Below are positions 33,045 through 41,462 of a stretch of 64,000 nt of DNA, in pieces. Numbering within the stretch: position 1 is the first letter of the stretch; every line of letters begins with the position of its first letter. The stretch is from Kitasatospora cheerisanensis KCTC 2395. Its GTDB lineage: Bacteria > Actinomycetota > Actinomycetes > Streptomycetales > Streptomycetaceae. The stretch lies in contig NZ_KK853997.1 of the NCBI RefSeq assembly GCF_000696185.1, positions 3,270,907 through 3,334,906 of the forward strand, read 5' to 3'. Both the position numbers and the translations under genes were made by a program. Below the pieces are notes generated by a model. The model did no database searches. It had not been told where the DNA came from and saw nothing but the letters and a program-made list of their open reading frames with translations.

Positions 33045-33668
33045 GTGCACACCACTGCGCGATCCGATCACCCGAACGGGGAGCCGACGGCCGAGCGGGC
33101 CGCCGGTCCGGCGGCACCGTACCGGCTGCGGCCGGCGGCCCGGGTGCTGCTCTCCCTCCACCTGCTGGTGCTCGGATGGCTGGCGCTCCGCCCGGTCACG
33201 GCGCCCTGGACCGGTCCGCCCAACCTGACGCCGTTCGCCTCGGTGCACGAGGCGATGGCGGCCGGCGGCTTCGCCGCCGTCCGCCGGGTGGTGTCCGGCC
33301 TGCTCCCGCTGGCCCCGGTCGGCGTGCTGCTGCCGCTGGCCGTCGGCACCCCGCACCGGGCCTGGGTGCTGTCCTTCCTGCGCACCACCGGCGCGGTGGC
33401 GCTGCTCGGCACCGGCCTGGAGATCGTCGAGGGCTGGGCGCCCGGGCACGTGCTGAACGTCGACGACATCCTGCTCGGCACGCTCGGCGCGGCCCTCGCC
33501 CACCTGCTGCTGATGCCCGTGCTGCGGGCCTTCGCGGTGCGCCGCCCGGCCGCGTCGCGGCCGCAGCCGGGCCCGCGGCCCGGTGCGGCGGAGGGCCGGG
33601 AGGAGGCGCGTCCGCGCCCCGTCCCGGCCCGCGCCCTGAGCGGGCGTCAGGTTCAGCCCTTCAGGTAG
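33045..33668 (+). CDS. VanZ-like membrane protein
   Basis: About 207 residues from GTG at 33045 (a GTG at 32985 is the alternative). Four to five helices: RVLLSLHLLVLGWLALRPV, VSGLLPLAPVGVLLPLAVGT, LRTTGAVALLGTGLEIVEGW, LGTLGAALAHLLLMPV. N-L-x-P-F and V-L-N-V-D-D-I-L-L-G-T-L-G are typical of the VanZ family. Function is unknown apart from teicoplanin resistance for the namesake. A charged Pro/Arg tail follows and its end overlaps the convergent lipoprotein gene by 16 bp. Confidence 0.78.
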   Translation: MHTTARSDHPNGEPTAERAAGPAAPYRLRPAARVLLSLHLLVLGWLALRPVTAPWTGPPNLTPFASVHEAMAAGGFAAVRRVVSGLLPLAPVGVLLPLAVGTPHRAWVLSFLRTTGAVALLGTGLEIVEGWAPGHVLNVDDILLGTLGAALAHLLLMPVLRAFAVRRPAASRPQPGPRPGAAEGREEARPRPVPARALSGRQVQPFR

Positions 33669-34441
33669 GCGCTGCCGTCGACGACCTGCGAGGCGGGCGG
33701 CGCGGTGACCGTGACGGGCTTGTCGAAGTCGCTGAAGGTCATGTTGCCCTCGTCGGTGCCGGTGGTGACCAGCGACAGCAGGTAGGGCTGGCCCTCGGCG
33801 GCGATGGCGAGCTCGGCGGAGGTGCCGCCGTCCTTGTCGGTGATGATCACGGCCTTGGTGTCGCCGACCTGCTTGGTGCCGGCCTTGGTGCCGGTCATCG
33901 GGGTGGCGCTGCCGTCCTCCTCGACGCCGATGTTCTTCAGGGTCTGCAGGCCGAGGTCGCAGAACGCGGTCAGCTCCTTGGCGCGGACCGCGTCGGCCTG
34001 GGCGCTCAGGTACTTGCCGCTCAGGGCCGCGCCCTTGCCCGGGGCGACGGAGTTCAGGAACGTGGCGTCCGGCTTCAGCCACACCGTGGTGCCCTTGCGC
34101 AGCAGTTCGACCTTGCCCTGGCCCGCCAGCGTGACGGTGCCGGCGCAGTTGCCGGTGCCGTCCTCGGCGACCTCGCCGCTCATGGTGCCGTCGTCGGCCT
34201 TCAGCGTGAAGGCCAGCTTGACGGCGGTCACCTTGCTGCCGACGGCCTGCGCCCGCTTGAAGATCTCGTCCACCGGCAGGCTCTCCAGCGAACCGCCCGC
34301 CGCGGCGGGCTTCGAGGCCGACGCCGCGGGGGCGGCGGGCGCGGTGGACTTGCCGGTGCCGCTGTCCGGACCACAGGCCGTCAGCCCGGCCAGGGCCAGG
34401 GAGGACAGCACGGTCGCGGCCAGCAGGCGGTTCGCACGCAT
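33653..34441 (-). CDS. secreted lipoprotein, tandem paralogue 1
   Basis: 262 residues. Signal peptide with lipobox LTAC (about residue 21), an Ala/Pro/Ser linker, then a beta-rich LppX/LolA-like domain (LPVDEIFKRAQAVGSKVTAVKLAF; GNCAGTVTLAGQGKVELLRKG; VWLKPDATFLNSV). It ends with VTAPPASQVVDGSAYLKG. Two paralogues follow in the same orientation (34569 and 35564), sharing ELL/VWVKP, a central Cys and the PPAxQVV end. LolA/LppX folds carry hydrophobic ligands, but no ligand is implied here. The ATG has AGGAAC upstream. A GCGCGAGT box (as on the + strand) lies 38 bp upstream. Confidence 0.85.
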   Translation of the reverse strand: MRANRLLAATVLSSLALAGLTACGPDSGTGKSTAPAAPAASASKPAAAGGSLESLPVDEIFKRAQAVGSKVTAVKLAFTLKADDGTMSGEVAEDGTGNCAGTVTLAGQGKVELLRKGTTVWLKPDATFLNSVAPGKGAALSGKYLSAQADAVRAKELTAFCDLGLQTLKNIGVEEDGSATPMTGTKAGTKQVGDTKAVIITDKDGGTSAELAIAAEGQPYLLSLVTTGTDEGNMTFSDFDKPVTVTAPPASQVVDGSAYLKG

Positions 34442-34568
34442 CAGAAACGTTCCTTGTTCGCTCATATGACGATCGGATGCGCGAGTCTGGCAGTCCGGGG
34501 TGACAGCACCCCGCACCGCCTCCTCTTCCTTTAACCAGCCTTTACATCCGCCCATACCCGACGGCCCG

Positions 34569-35414
34569 TCAGAAGTCCGCCGACTCTTCCTCGTCCTCGT
34601 CCCCGCGGCCGGCCTCGCCGTCGGCCGTCCCCCCGGTCTTCCCGGATTCCTTCTCGTCGAGGTGGACCACCTGGTCGGCGGGCGGCGGGGTGACCGTCAC
34701 CGGCGCGCCGAAGTCGCGCAGCAGCATCGAGCCGCTGCTGCCGCCACCACCGAACTGCACCCGCAGCAGGTACGGCTCGCCCTCGGCGGCGACCGCGATC
34801 CGCATCGCGTCGCTCGCGTCGTAGTCGAGCGCCAGCTCCTCGGCGGGGTCGCCGGTCCGGTTGCGCAGGACCACCGCGGGCACCCCGCCGACCAGGGTGG
34901 TGCCCTCCTTGACCCACTCGCCGGACCGCCCGCCCGCCGTCATCCGGTCGAGCTGACTCATCGTCCGGAAGCCCATGTCGCAGTACTCGATGAGGTCCTT
35001 CGCGCTGTCGACGCCGGTCGTCCAGCGGTCGCTCGGGGAGTCCCCGCCGAAGACGGTGTCCATCTTCACCCAGGTCCCCTGGCCGTCGACCAGCAGGTGC
35101 ACTCCGGTGACCGGGCTCCGGCCGCCGTCCAGGATCGGATCGGAGCCGGTCACGTCCACGGCGCAGTGGCCGCTGCGGTCGACGGCGACCGCGGCGGCGG
35201 CGTTGATGCTCTCGGTCGCCAGCCGGTAGCGCATCCGCACGGAGCTCGCGTCCTCCCCGGCCACCCGAGCCTTGGCGATGATCTCGGTCGACGTGAGGGC
35301 GGCCAGCCCGTTGCCCGCCGCGGGGTCCGGACCGTCCTCCGCCCCGCAGGCGGTCAGGCCCGCCGCGGCGAGCACGGTCAGGACGAGGGCGGCGGGCAGC
35401 CGGTTCACGCGCAC
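34569..35414 (-). CDS. secreted lipoprotein, tandem paralogue 2
   Basis: 281 residues from GTG at 35414 (AAGGGGA upstream). Signal peptide and lipobox LTAC (about residue 22), then a domain parallel to paralogue 1: LTSTEIIAKARVAGEDASSV, HCAVDVTGSDPILD, WVKMDTVFGGDS, YCDMGFRTMSQL, VVLRNRTGDPAEEL, ending VTPPPADQVVHLDEKESG plus an acidic tail (DEDEEESADF) absent from the others. It differs enough to be an old duplication. A GCGCGAGT box (+ strand) lies 40 bp upstream of the start, as in paralogue 1. Confidence 0.83.
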   Translation of the reverse strand: MRVNRLPAALVLTVLAAAGLTACGAEDGPDPAAGNGLAALTSTEIIAKARVAGEDASSVRMRYRLATESINAAAAVAVDRSGHCAVDVTGSDPILDGGRSPVTGVHLLVDGQGTWVKMDTVFGGDSPSDRWTTGVDSAKDLIEYCDMGFRTMSQLDRMTAGGRSGEWVKEGTTLVGGVPAVVLRNRTGDPAEELALDYDASDAMRIAVAAEGEPYLLRVQFGGGGSSGSMLLRDFGAPVTVTPPPADQVVHLDEKESGKTGGTADGEAGRGDEDEEESADF

Positions 35415-35563
35415 GGGAAGAGTCCCCTTGGTTCGGTGACGAAAGATCGAATCGCGCGAGTGTGGCACTGCTTCGCCCTCGAACACCAGTCGGTTTGTCC
35501 TTCACCCCGACTTTGCCCGGCTTTGCCCGAAACGGGAGAGACCCCGCGGCCGCTGACGCCCGG

Positions 35564-36352
35564 TCAGCGCTGGATGCCGAGGGTGATCCGGTAGCCGCCC
35601 GCGTCCACCACCTGGTCGGCGGGCGGCGGGGTGACCGCCACCGGCTCGCCGAAGGCGTCGAACCGCATCGCCAGGGCGTTCTTCCCGCCCTGGTCCACCG
35701 ACAGCAGGTACGGCGGGCCGTCGGCGGCGATCGCCACCGTCCCCGGCCCGCCCTGCCCGGCGCCCCCGCCCGGGTGGAAGCCGAGGATCACCGCCCGGGT
35801 ACCGCCCACCGGCCGGACCGCGGTGCGGCTCCACTCCACCGCGTCGGCCGGCTTCAGCGGCCCGCCGTCGGTCGCGAACCTGAGCACCGCGTCGCAGTAC
35901 CCGGCGTACAGCCCGCCGAGCAGGCCGGCGTTGGTCAGCCACTTGTCGGCCAGCTCGGGGCCGGCGTCCGGCACCATGGCCCGCAGCATCGCGGCGGGCG
36001 GCTTCACCCACACCGTGCCGCCCTGCCGCCGCACCTCCGCGTCGACGCCGCCCTGGGACACCGTCCCCGAGCAGGCGCCGTTCCGGTCCACCGAGAGCGC
36101 GTACTCGAGCGTCCCCGACTCCTGCTCCAGCCGGACCGTCCCGCGGAGCGAGGTCAGGCCCGCGTCCGCCTCCCGCGACTTCGCCACGATCTGATCCGGC
36201 GTCAGGTTCTCCAGCCCGCTGCCGGCCCCCGCGGCGGCCTCCGGGTCGGCGCCTGGGTGCGGGTCGCAGGCCGCCACCGACACCACCCCGGCCATCCCCA
36301 GCACGACCAGCCCCACCAGCGCCGTCGTGGCCGGCCACTGTCTCGCCCGCAT
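35564..36352 (-). CDS. secreted lipoprotein, tandem paralogue 3
   Basis: 262 residues from ATG at 36352. Signal peptide with lipobox VAAC (about residue 29), then the shared domain: LTPDQIVAKSREADAGLTSL, RNGACSGTVSQGGVDAEVRR, VWVKPPAAMLRAMV, GYCDAVLRFATD, PPYLLSVDQGG, ending VTPPPADQVVDAGGYRITL. The GCGCGAGT box common to the three genes is 79 bp upstream here; the additional ~40 bp equals two copies of a 20-bp tandem repeat. Confidence 0.83.
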   Translation of the reverse strand: MRARQWPATTALVGLVVLGMAGVVSVAACDPHPGADPEAAAGAGSGLENLTPDQIVAKSREADAGLTSLRGTVRLEQESGTLEYALSVDRNGACSGTVSQGGVDAEVRRQGGTVWVKPPAAMLRAMVPDAGPELADKWLTNAGLLGGLYAGYCDAVLRFATDGGPLKPADAVEWSRTAVRPVGGTRAVILGFHPGGGAGQGGPGTVAIAADGPPYLLSVDQGGKNALAMRFDAFGEPVAVTPPPADQVVDAGGYRITLGIQR

Positions 36353-36383
36353 CGCCCGTCCCCCTCGCTCGTCCGCCGGTGAT

Positions 36384-36431
36384 CCGGTCGTTCTCCGACG
36401 TTTCCGGTCGTTCTCCGACGATTTCCGGTCG
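36384..36431. repeat. 20-bp tandem repeat, about 2.3 copies, in the leader of lipoprotein paralogue 3
   Basis: CCGGTCGTTCTCCGACGTTT (36384-36403) is repeated at 36404-36424 with one extra A, and a third partial copy CCGGTCG follows. It lies between the conserved GCGCGAGT box (36431-36438) and the start codon. Confidence 0.8.
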
Positions 36432-36684
36432 CGCGAGTCTCCCAGCCCGCCCCGGCCGGGCACCAGCGTTACCGGCGGTTCGAACAAGCACCGTTACCCA
36501 ACGGTCCGGCAGCCAATCTCGGGGTCCGCCCCGGAGTGGACCCCGAGGCCGGTGTCCACCCGCACGGGGAGGGCCTCCGGGTCCGAATCGGCACCACGGT
36601 GGACGGAAAACCGCAGGTCGCGGCGGGAGGATGGAGTCAGCCCGGTCGGACCGCCCGAACCGGCAGCACTCCTCGGAGGAGAAG

Positions 36685-36867
36685 ATGAGCGTCCTCGCCC
36701 GTCCCCGTCACCACCGCATCATCGGCGGCGTCTGCGCCGGCATCGCCCAGCGTTTCGGGTTCACCCCGTGGACGGTCCGGACCATCTTCCTGGTGTCCTG
36801 CCTGCTGCCCGGCCCGCAGTTCCTGATCTACCTGGCCCTGTGGCTGCTGCTCCCGCAGGAGCCGTGA
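36685..36867 (+). CDS. small PspC-domain membrane protein
   Basis: 60 residues, nearly all PspC domain: ARPRHHRIIGGVCAGIAQRF then WTVRTIFLVSCLLPGPQFL and a hydrophobic end IYLALWLLLPQEP. Stand-alone PspC proteins are common in streptomycetes and may affect envelope stress responses; no other psp genes are nearby. GGAGGAG lies 6 bases before the ATG, an excellent ribosome-binding site. Confidence 0.88.
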   Translation: MSVLARPRHHRIIGGVCAGIAQRFGFTPWTVRTIFLVSCLLPGPQFLIYLALWLLLPQEP

Positions 36868-36907
36868 CCCGCCCCGCCCGGAGCGACCGAACCCGGCCGG
36901 ACCATGC

Positions 36908-36944
36908 CGAAGGGGCCGTCCCGCAGTGCGGGACGGCCCCTTCG
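36908..36944. terminator. bidirectional hairpin terminator
   Basis: A perfect 17-bp inverted repeat (36908-36924 / 36928-36944, AGT loop) between the convergent PspC-domain and secreted-protein genes. Confidence 0.8.
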
Positions 36945-36974
36945 GGCTCTGCTGCTGCGCGCCTTGACGCGGCG

Positions 36975-37463
36975 TCAGCCGCCCAGGCCGGGCAGGCCCG
37001 GCAGGCCGGGGGCGCCGCCACCGGTCGGGGTCAGGCCGCTCAGGGTGCCGACCACGCTGCCGACCGGGGTCTTGGCCAGGCCCTGGCCGCCGGGGATGGC
37101 GTCCAGGCCGCCCACCCGGGGGGCCGCCTCGGCCGCGGGCACGGCCTTCGGGTCGACCCCGCCCGGGCCGACGTGCTCGGCGACCGGCTGGGCCTGCTCG
37201 GAGGCGGCCGAGGCGGCGCCCGGGGCGGCGTTGCCCGCGGCCGGGTTGAGCGCGCCGGTCACGGTGCCGAGCTGGTCGGCGCCGGGCAGCTTGCTCACGG
37301 CACCGGTGGCGGCACCGGTCACGCCCGGGTTGGTGAGCGCGCCGGTCGGCAGTCCGAGGCCGCCGGGGGCGACCGGCGCGGCCGAGGCGGTGCCCGCGGC
37401 GACAGCGGCGGCGACGACGCCGAGCACGGCGGTGCCGGCGGCCTTCAGAGTGGCCTGCTTCAT
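36975..37463 (-). CDS. secreted low-complexity Ala/Gly/Pro protein
   Basis: 162 residues. Sec signal peptide (KQATLKAAGTAVLGVVAAAV, cleavage near ASA-AP at about 28-30), then an Ala/Gly/Pro/Val-rich chain with motifs such as GALTNPGVTGAATGAVSKLP and a glycine/proline end (GLPGLPGLGG). There is no recognisable enzyme domain and no sortase motif. Related Streptomyces proteins are sometimes mislabelled ATP-binding proteins. It is possibly a cell-surface or spore-associated protein, with no direct evidence. TGAGGACG precedes the ATG. Confidence 0.72.
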   Translation of the reverse strand: MKQATLKAAGTAVLGVVAAAVAAGTASAAPVAPGGLGLPTGALTNPGVTGAATGAVSKLPGADQLGTVTGALNPAAGNAAPGAASAASEQAQPVAEHVGPGGVDPKAVPAAEAAPRVGGLDAIPGGQGLAKTPVGSVVGTLSGLTPTGGGAPGLPGLPGLGG

Positions 37464-37672
37464 GTGTGCGTCCTCAGTCCTGGTCGGGGTCGGTGCGGGA
37501 AGCGGGCGCCCGGGGAATTCAGGGCACGGCCGTCACACCGAGTCAGCAGTGACCGGCTCACCGTAGTGAGAAGGCTGCTCACCGTTCAAAATCCGACCAC
37601 TCCCCCGAGTGATAAGTCCGACCATCTCCATGGACGTTGACCACTCGGGGGGACGCCGTCACCGACCGGACG

Positions 37673-38821
37673 TCAGGCGCGCGGACCGAACAGCCACTCG
37701 GCCTTGAGCTCCGCGTAGCCCGGCTTGATCACGTCGTTGATCATCGCCAGCCGCTCGTCGAACGGCAGGAACGCCGACTTCATCGCGTTGACGGTGAACC
37801 ACTCCAGGTCGCCCAGCGTGTAGCCGAACGCCTCCACCAGGTGCCCGAACTCGCGGCTCATGCTGGTGCCGCTCATCAGCCGGTTGTCGGTGTTGACGGT
37901 GACCCGGAACTTCAGCCGCGCGAGCAGCCCGACCGGGTGCTCGGCGTACGAGGCCGCGGCCCCGGTCTGCAGGTTCGAGGTCGGGCACATCTCCAGCGGC
38001 ACCCGCTTGTCGCGCACGTACGCGGCCAGCCGCCCGAGCTCCACCCGGCCGTCCTCGCCGACCGTGATGTCGTCCACGATCCGCACGCCGTGGCCGAGCC
38101 GGTCAGCGCCGCAGCACTGCAGCGCCTCCCAGATCGACGGCAGGCCGAACGCCTCGCCGGCGTGGATCGTGAAGTGGTTGTTCTCGCCCTTGAGGTAGTC
38201 GAACGCGGCCTGGTGCCGGGTCGGCGGGTGGCCGGCCTCGGCGCCCGCGATGTCGAACCCGACCACGCCGCGGTCCCGGTGACGGTTCGCCAGCTCGGCG
38301 ATCTCCTGCGAGCGCGCCGCGTGCCGCATCGCGGTCAGCAGCGTCCCGACCCGGATCCGGTGCCCGCGCGCCCGGGCGTTCGCCTCGCCCAGCCGGAAGC
38401 CCTCGTTGACGGCCTCCACCACCTCGTCGAGGCTCAGCCCGCCCTCCAGGTGCTGCTCCGGCGCGTACCGCACCTCGGCGTACACGACGCCGTCCGCCGC
38501 GAGGTCCTCCGCACAGTCCGCGGCGACCCGGACCAGCGCGGCCCGGGTCTGCATCACCGCGCAGGTGTGCGCGAACGTCTCCAGGTACCGCTCCAGCGAC
38601 CCGGAGTCCGCCGCCTCCCGGAACCACTCCCCGAGCGCCTTCGGGTCCGTGCTCGGCAGGTTCCGGTAGCCGCACTCGGCAGCCAGTTCGACGATCGTCT
38701 CCGGCCGCAGCCCACCGTCCAGGTGGTCGTGCAGCAGCACCTTCGGCGCCCGGACGATCTGCTCCGACGCGGGAACGCGCGGGGCCGTGGTGCCCGCGTA
38801 GCCAGGGATCTGCTTCTCCAT
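37673..38821 (-). CDS. add: adenosine deaminase
   Basis: 382 residues. It deaminates (deoxy)adenosine to (deoxy)inosine in purine salvage. Zinc and catalytic residues are visible: [17 protein letters not shown] (HxH), [17 protein letters not shown] (His and catalytic Glu), [15 protein letters not shown] (His), [10 protein letters not shown], and [19 protein letters not shown] (Asp). ATG at 38821 lies 12 bases after the start of a TATGCT -10 box, and an exact CTACGCGCGTAG operator sits 4 bp before that box, so the mRNA should be leaderless and under the nucleoside operator. Confidence 0.94.
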   Translation of the reverse strand: MEKQIPGYAGTTAPRVPASEQIVRAPKVLLHDHLDGGLRPETIVELAAECGYRNLPSTDPKALGEWFREAADSGSLERYLETFAHTCAVMQTRAALVRVAADCAEDLAADGVVYAEVRYAPEQHLEGGLSLDEVVEAVNEGFRLGEANARARGHRIRVGTLLTAMRHAARSQEIAELANRHRDRGVVGFDIAGAEAGHPPTRHQAAFDYLKGENNHFTIHAGEAFGLPSIWEALQCCGADRLGHGVRIVDDITVGEDGRVELGRLAAYVRDKRVPLEMCPTSNLQTGAAASYAEHPVGLLARLKFRVTVNTDNRLMSGTSMSREFGHLVEAFGYTLGDLEWFTVNAMKSAFLPFDERLAMINDVIKPGYAELKAEWLFGPRA

Positions 38822-38837
38822 TGCCGGAGCATAGCGC

Positions 38838-38849
38838 CTACGCGCGTAG
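38838..38849. promoter_or_regulatory. nucleoside-regulon operator CTACGCGCGTAG (exact), add
   Basis: A third exact copy of the palindrome, reading the same on both strands. On the add strand it is followed by GCGC, TATGCT, six bases and the ATG, nearly the same layout as at deoC. Confidence 0.78.
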
Positions 38850-38903
38850 ATCACCTACCGACCCCGCCGCACAGCAGCCACCCGTTCGCTGCCGCGCAGC
38901 GGA

Positions 38904-39163
38904 ACGCTGCACTTCGACCTGCTCCCGCGCCACCGAAGCCCACCGCACGGACCCTGACCCCCGGCCCCTCCACGGAGCAGCCGTCCAGCCAGGACGCTGC
39001 CGCGCTGCGCAACGAAGCCCAGCCCGGCCGAGCCCCCAACTCCCCGCCACGGAGCAGAACCCCTCACCTCCCGCGCCCACCACGCTGCCGCACTTCGCGC
39101 AACGAAGCCCCGGCCCGATCGAGCCCCCCGGAGCGGACCCCGCACCCTCTGCGCGGCGGGCGT
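38904..39163. repeat. degenerate ~88-90 bp repeats in the add-lysR intergenic region
   Basis: The 342-bp gap between add and the lysR stop (38822-39163) has no convincing gene. Units starting at about 38904, 38994 and 39082 share ACGCTGC and a later GAAGCCC; the second and third also share GCGCAACGAAGCCC, and CCACGGAGCAG occurs in the first two. Many small frames cross it, but none has good start signals or consistent codon use. Confidence 0.45.
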
Positions 39164-40120
39164 TCAGTCGTGGTCCAGGATGCTGCCGCGGCGGGACAGG
39201 ACGAAGTCGCGGAAGGCTGCTGCCGGCGGGGTGAGGGGGCGGGTGGTGTGCCAGGCGAGGCCGATGGCCCGGCGGGTGCGGGGGGCGGTGACTTCGAGTT
39301 CGACGACGCCGGGGCGGGGAACCAGGGACGGGGGCAGGAGGGCGACGCCGAGGCCGGCGGCGACGAGGCCGCGGAGGGTCTCGACCTCCTCGCCCTCGAA
39401 GGCGATGCGCGGGGTGAAGCCGGCCTCGGCGCAGAAGCCCTCCATGATGTGGCGCAGCCCGTAGCCCTCCTCGACCGTCACCCAGGTCTCGTTCGCGACC
39501 TCGGCGAGGCGGATGCGGCGGCGGCCGGCCAGCCGGTGGTCCGCGGGGACGGTCAGGTAGAGCCGCTGCTCGTCGAGCGGACGGGCCGTCAGGTCGGGCG
39601 CGTCCGGGAGCGGGGAGACCAGGCAGAGGTCGAGTTCCCCGGCCCGCAGGCGTTCGAGCATCGCGGCGACGTAGTCCTGCACCAGCTGGAACCGCACCTG
39701 CGGGTGCCCGGCCCGGAAGCCGCGGAGCAGGGCGGGCACCGCGTCCGTCCCCATGGTGTGGAGGAAGCCGAACGCGACCCGGCCGGCGGCCGGATCGGCC
39801 TCCGCCCTGGCGGCCTCCGCGCCGCGTTCGACCTCGGCGAGGGCCCGTTCGACGGCGTCCAGCAGCAGCCGGCCGGCCCGGGTGAGGCGGACGGTGCGGC
39901 CCTGCCGGGCGAGCAGGTCGACGCCGAGTTCGGTCTCCAGTCGGGCGACCGCGCGCGAGAGCGTGGGCTGCGGCATGCCGAGCAGTTGCGCGGCCCGGGT
40001 GACGTGCTCCAGCCGGGCGACGGCCGCGAACTCGGCCAACTGCGGTGCGAGGCGCGTCACATCGGTGTCCGGACCGAGCTCCGCGAGGCGGACCGGCGCG
40101 GAGCTGCTCTCATGCGTCAT
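39164..40120 (-). CDS. LysR-family transcriptional regulator
   Basis: 318 residues. The N-terminal winged helix-turn-helix is at about 25-85 (LAEFAAVARLEHVTRAAQLL, MPQPTLSRAVARLETELGVD), followed by a linker helix and a periplasmic-binding-like effector domain (about 110-310; GRVAFGFLHTMGTDAVPALL). The ~25 residues before the HTH are an extension. It is divergent from the MFS transporter, the usual arrangement for a regulator and its target, and a perfect inverted repeat lies immediately upstream of its ATG. The effector is unknown. Confidence 0.9.
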   Translation of the reverse strand: MTHESSSAPVRLAELGPDTDVTRLAPQLAEFAAVARLEHVTRAAQLLGMPQPTLSRAVARLETELGVDLLARQGRTVRLTRAGRLLLDAVERALAEVERGAEAARAEADPAAGRVAFGFLHTMGTDAVPALLRGFRAGHPQVRFQLVQDYVAAMLERLRAGELDLCLVSPLPDAPDLTARPLDEQRLYLTVPADHRLAGRRRIRLAEVANETWVTVEEGYGLRHIMEGFCAEAGFTPRIAFEGEEVETLRGLVAAGLGVALLPPSLVPRPGVVELEVTAPRTRRAIGLAWHTTRPLTPPAAAFRDFVLSRRGSILDHD

Positions 40121-40121
40121 G

Positions 40122-40145
40122 GCATGAATAATGGCTCATTCATGC
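40122..40145. promoter_or_regulatory. inverted repeat GCATGAAT-N8-ATTCATGC between lysR and the MFS gene
   Basis: Perfect 8-bp arms around an 8-bp AT-rich centre, 1 bp upstream of the lysR ATG; a further GCATGAA half-site follows at 40153-40159. Size and position suit the LysR protein's own operator. Confidence 0.65.
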
Positions 40146-40184
40146 ATTGGACGCATGAACCGGCGCGGTCATAGCGTCGACGTC

Positions 40185-41462
40185 ATGCAGCCCGCCAGTA
40201 CCGAGGCGTTCGCGCCCGCTCCCGAATCCGTTTCCGTTTCCGACCTGCGCCTGCGCCCGGGCAGCCGGGACTTCCGCCGCGCCAACCTCGCCCTGTTCGC
40301 GGCGGGCGTCGCCACCTTCGTCCTGCTGTACTCCACCCAGGGCCTGCTGCCGGTGCTCTCCGCCGACCTCGACCTGACGCCCGGTCAGGCCAGCTGGACG
40401 GCCTCCGCGTCCACGCTCGGCCTCGCGCTCGCCCTGCTGCCCGCCAGCGCGCTGTCCGACCGCTACGGGCGCACCGCCGTGATGACGGCCTCCACGCTCG
40501 CCGCCGCGGTGCTCGCCCTCGCGCTGCCGTTCGCCCCCGACCTGACCACGCTGGTGGTGCTGCGGGCCGTCCAGGGCGCGGCCCTCGCCGGGCTCCCGGC
40601 CACCGCGATGGCCTACCTCGCCGAGGAGGTGCACCCGGCGGCGCTGGCCTCCGCGATGGGCCTGTACGTGGCCGGCAACTCGATCGGCGGGATGGGCGGA
40701 CGCCTGGTCTCCGGCTGGGCCGCGGCCGCATGGGGCTGGCGCTGGGGCCTGGCCGTCTCGGCGGCGCTCGCACTGCTCGCCGTCCTCGCGTTCCGGCTGC
40801 TGATCCCCCGGGCCCGGCACTTCCGGCGGGCGCCGGTGGACGCGCGGGCGCTGGCCGCGACCGTCGCCGGGCACCTGCGCAACCCGCTGCTGCTGCGGCT
40901 GTACGCGCTCGGCATGCTGTTCATGGCGGTGTTCGGTGCGGTCTACAACACCGTGGGGTACCGGCTGGTCGCGGCGCCCTTCCACCTGCCGGAGTCGGTC
41001 GCCGCGTCGATCTTCGTGGTGTACCTGGTCGGCACGGCGTCCTCCGCCTCCGCGGGCCGGCTGACGGCGCGCTGGGGCCGCCGCGGCACCCTCTACCTGG
41101 CGATCACCACCACCACGGCGGGTCTGCTGCTCTCGCTGGCCGGCTCCCTGTTCTGCGCGATCCTGGGCCTGGTCCTGATCACCGCCGGCTTCTTCGCGGG
41201 CCACGCCACCGCGTCCTCCGCGGTGGGCCGCACCGCCACCACGGGCCGCGCCCAGGCCTCCGCGCTGTACCTGATCGCCTACTACCTCGGCAACAGCCTC
41301 GGCGGCACGATCGGCGCCGACGCCTACCACTCCACCGGCTGGTCCGGCACCGCCGCCGTCGCCCTCACCGCCATGGCCTGCGCGGCCGGCGTCACCCTCT
41401 ACGCCACCCACCGCGCCACCGCGGCCCGCCGGGCGGTGGCCGTCGATACACTCCGGGCATGA
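40185..41462 (+). CDS. MFS transporter
   Basis: 425 residues, 12 hydrophobic segments. The loop 2-3 motif LSDRYGRTAVMTAS (motif A) is at about residues 90-103 and a related GRLTARWGRRGTL is in the second half; AVQGAALAGLPATAMAYLAEE matches the YnfM/arabinose-efflux-like subgroup (DHA1 drug exporters). It probably exports a small molecule sensed by the divergent LysR regulator. ATG at 40185 is preferred to earlier in-frame starts because of alignment with relatives. Its stop overlaps the ATG of the Uma2 gene (ATGA). Confidence 0.9.
   Translation: MQPASTEAFAPAPESVSVSDLRLRPGSRDFRRANLALFAAGVATFVLLYSTQGLLPVLSADLDLTPGQASWTASASTLGLALALLPASALSDRYGRTAVMTASTLAAAVLALALPFAPDLTTLVVLRAVQGAALAGLPATAMAYLAEEVHPAALASAMGLYVAGNSIGGMGGRLVSGWAAAAWGWRWGLAVSAALALLAVLAFRLLIPRARHFRRAPVDARALAATVAGHLRNPLLLRLYALGMLFMAVFGAVYNTVGYRLVAAPFHLPESVAASIFVVYLVGTASSASAGRLTARWGRRGTLYLAITTTTAGLLLSLAGSLFCAILGLVLITAGFFAGHATASSAVGRTATTGRAQASALYLIAYYLGNSLGGTIGADAYHSTGWSGTAAVALTAMACAAGVTLYATHRATAARRAVAVDTLRA

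Noticed and set aside
38822-39163. Several small frames in the add-lysR gap as genes
   Set aside because: They run through degenerate repeats, lack start signals and do not show consistent third-position bias.
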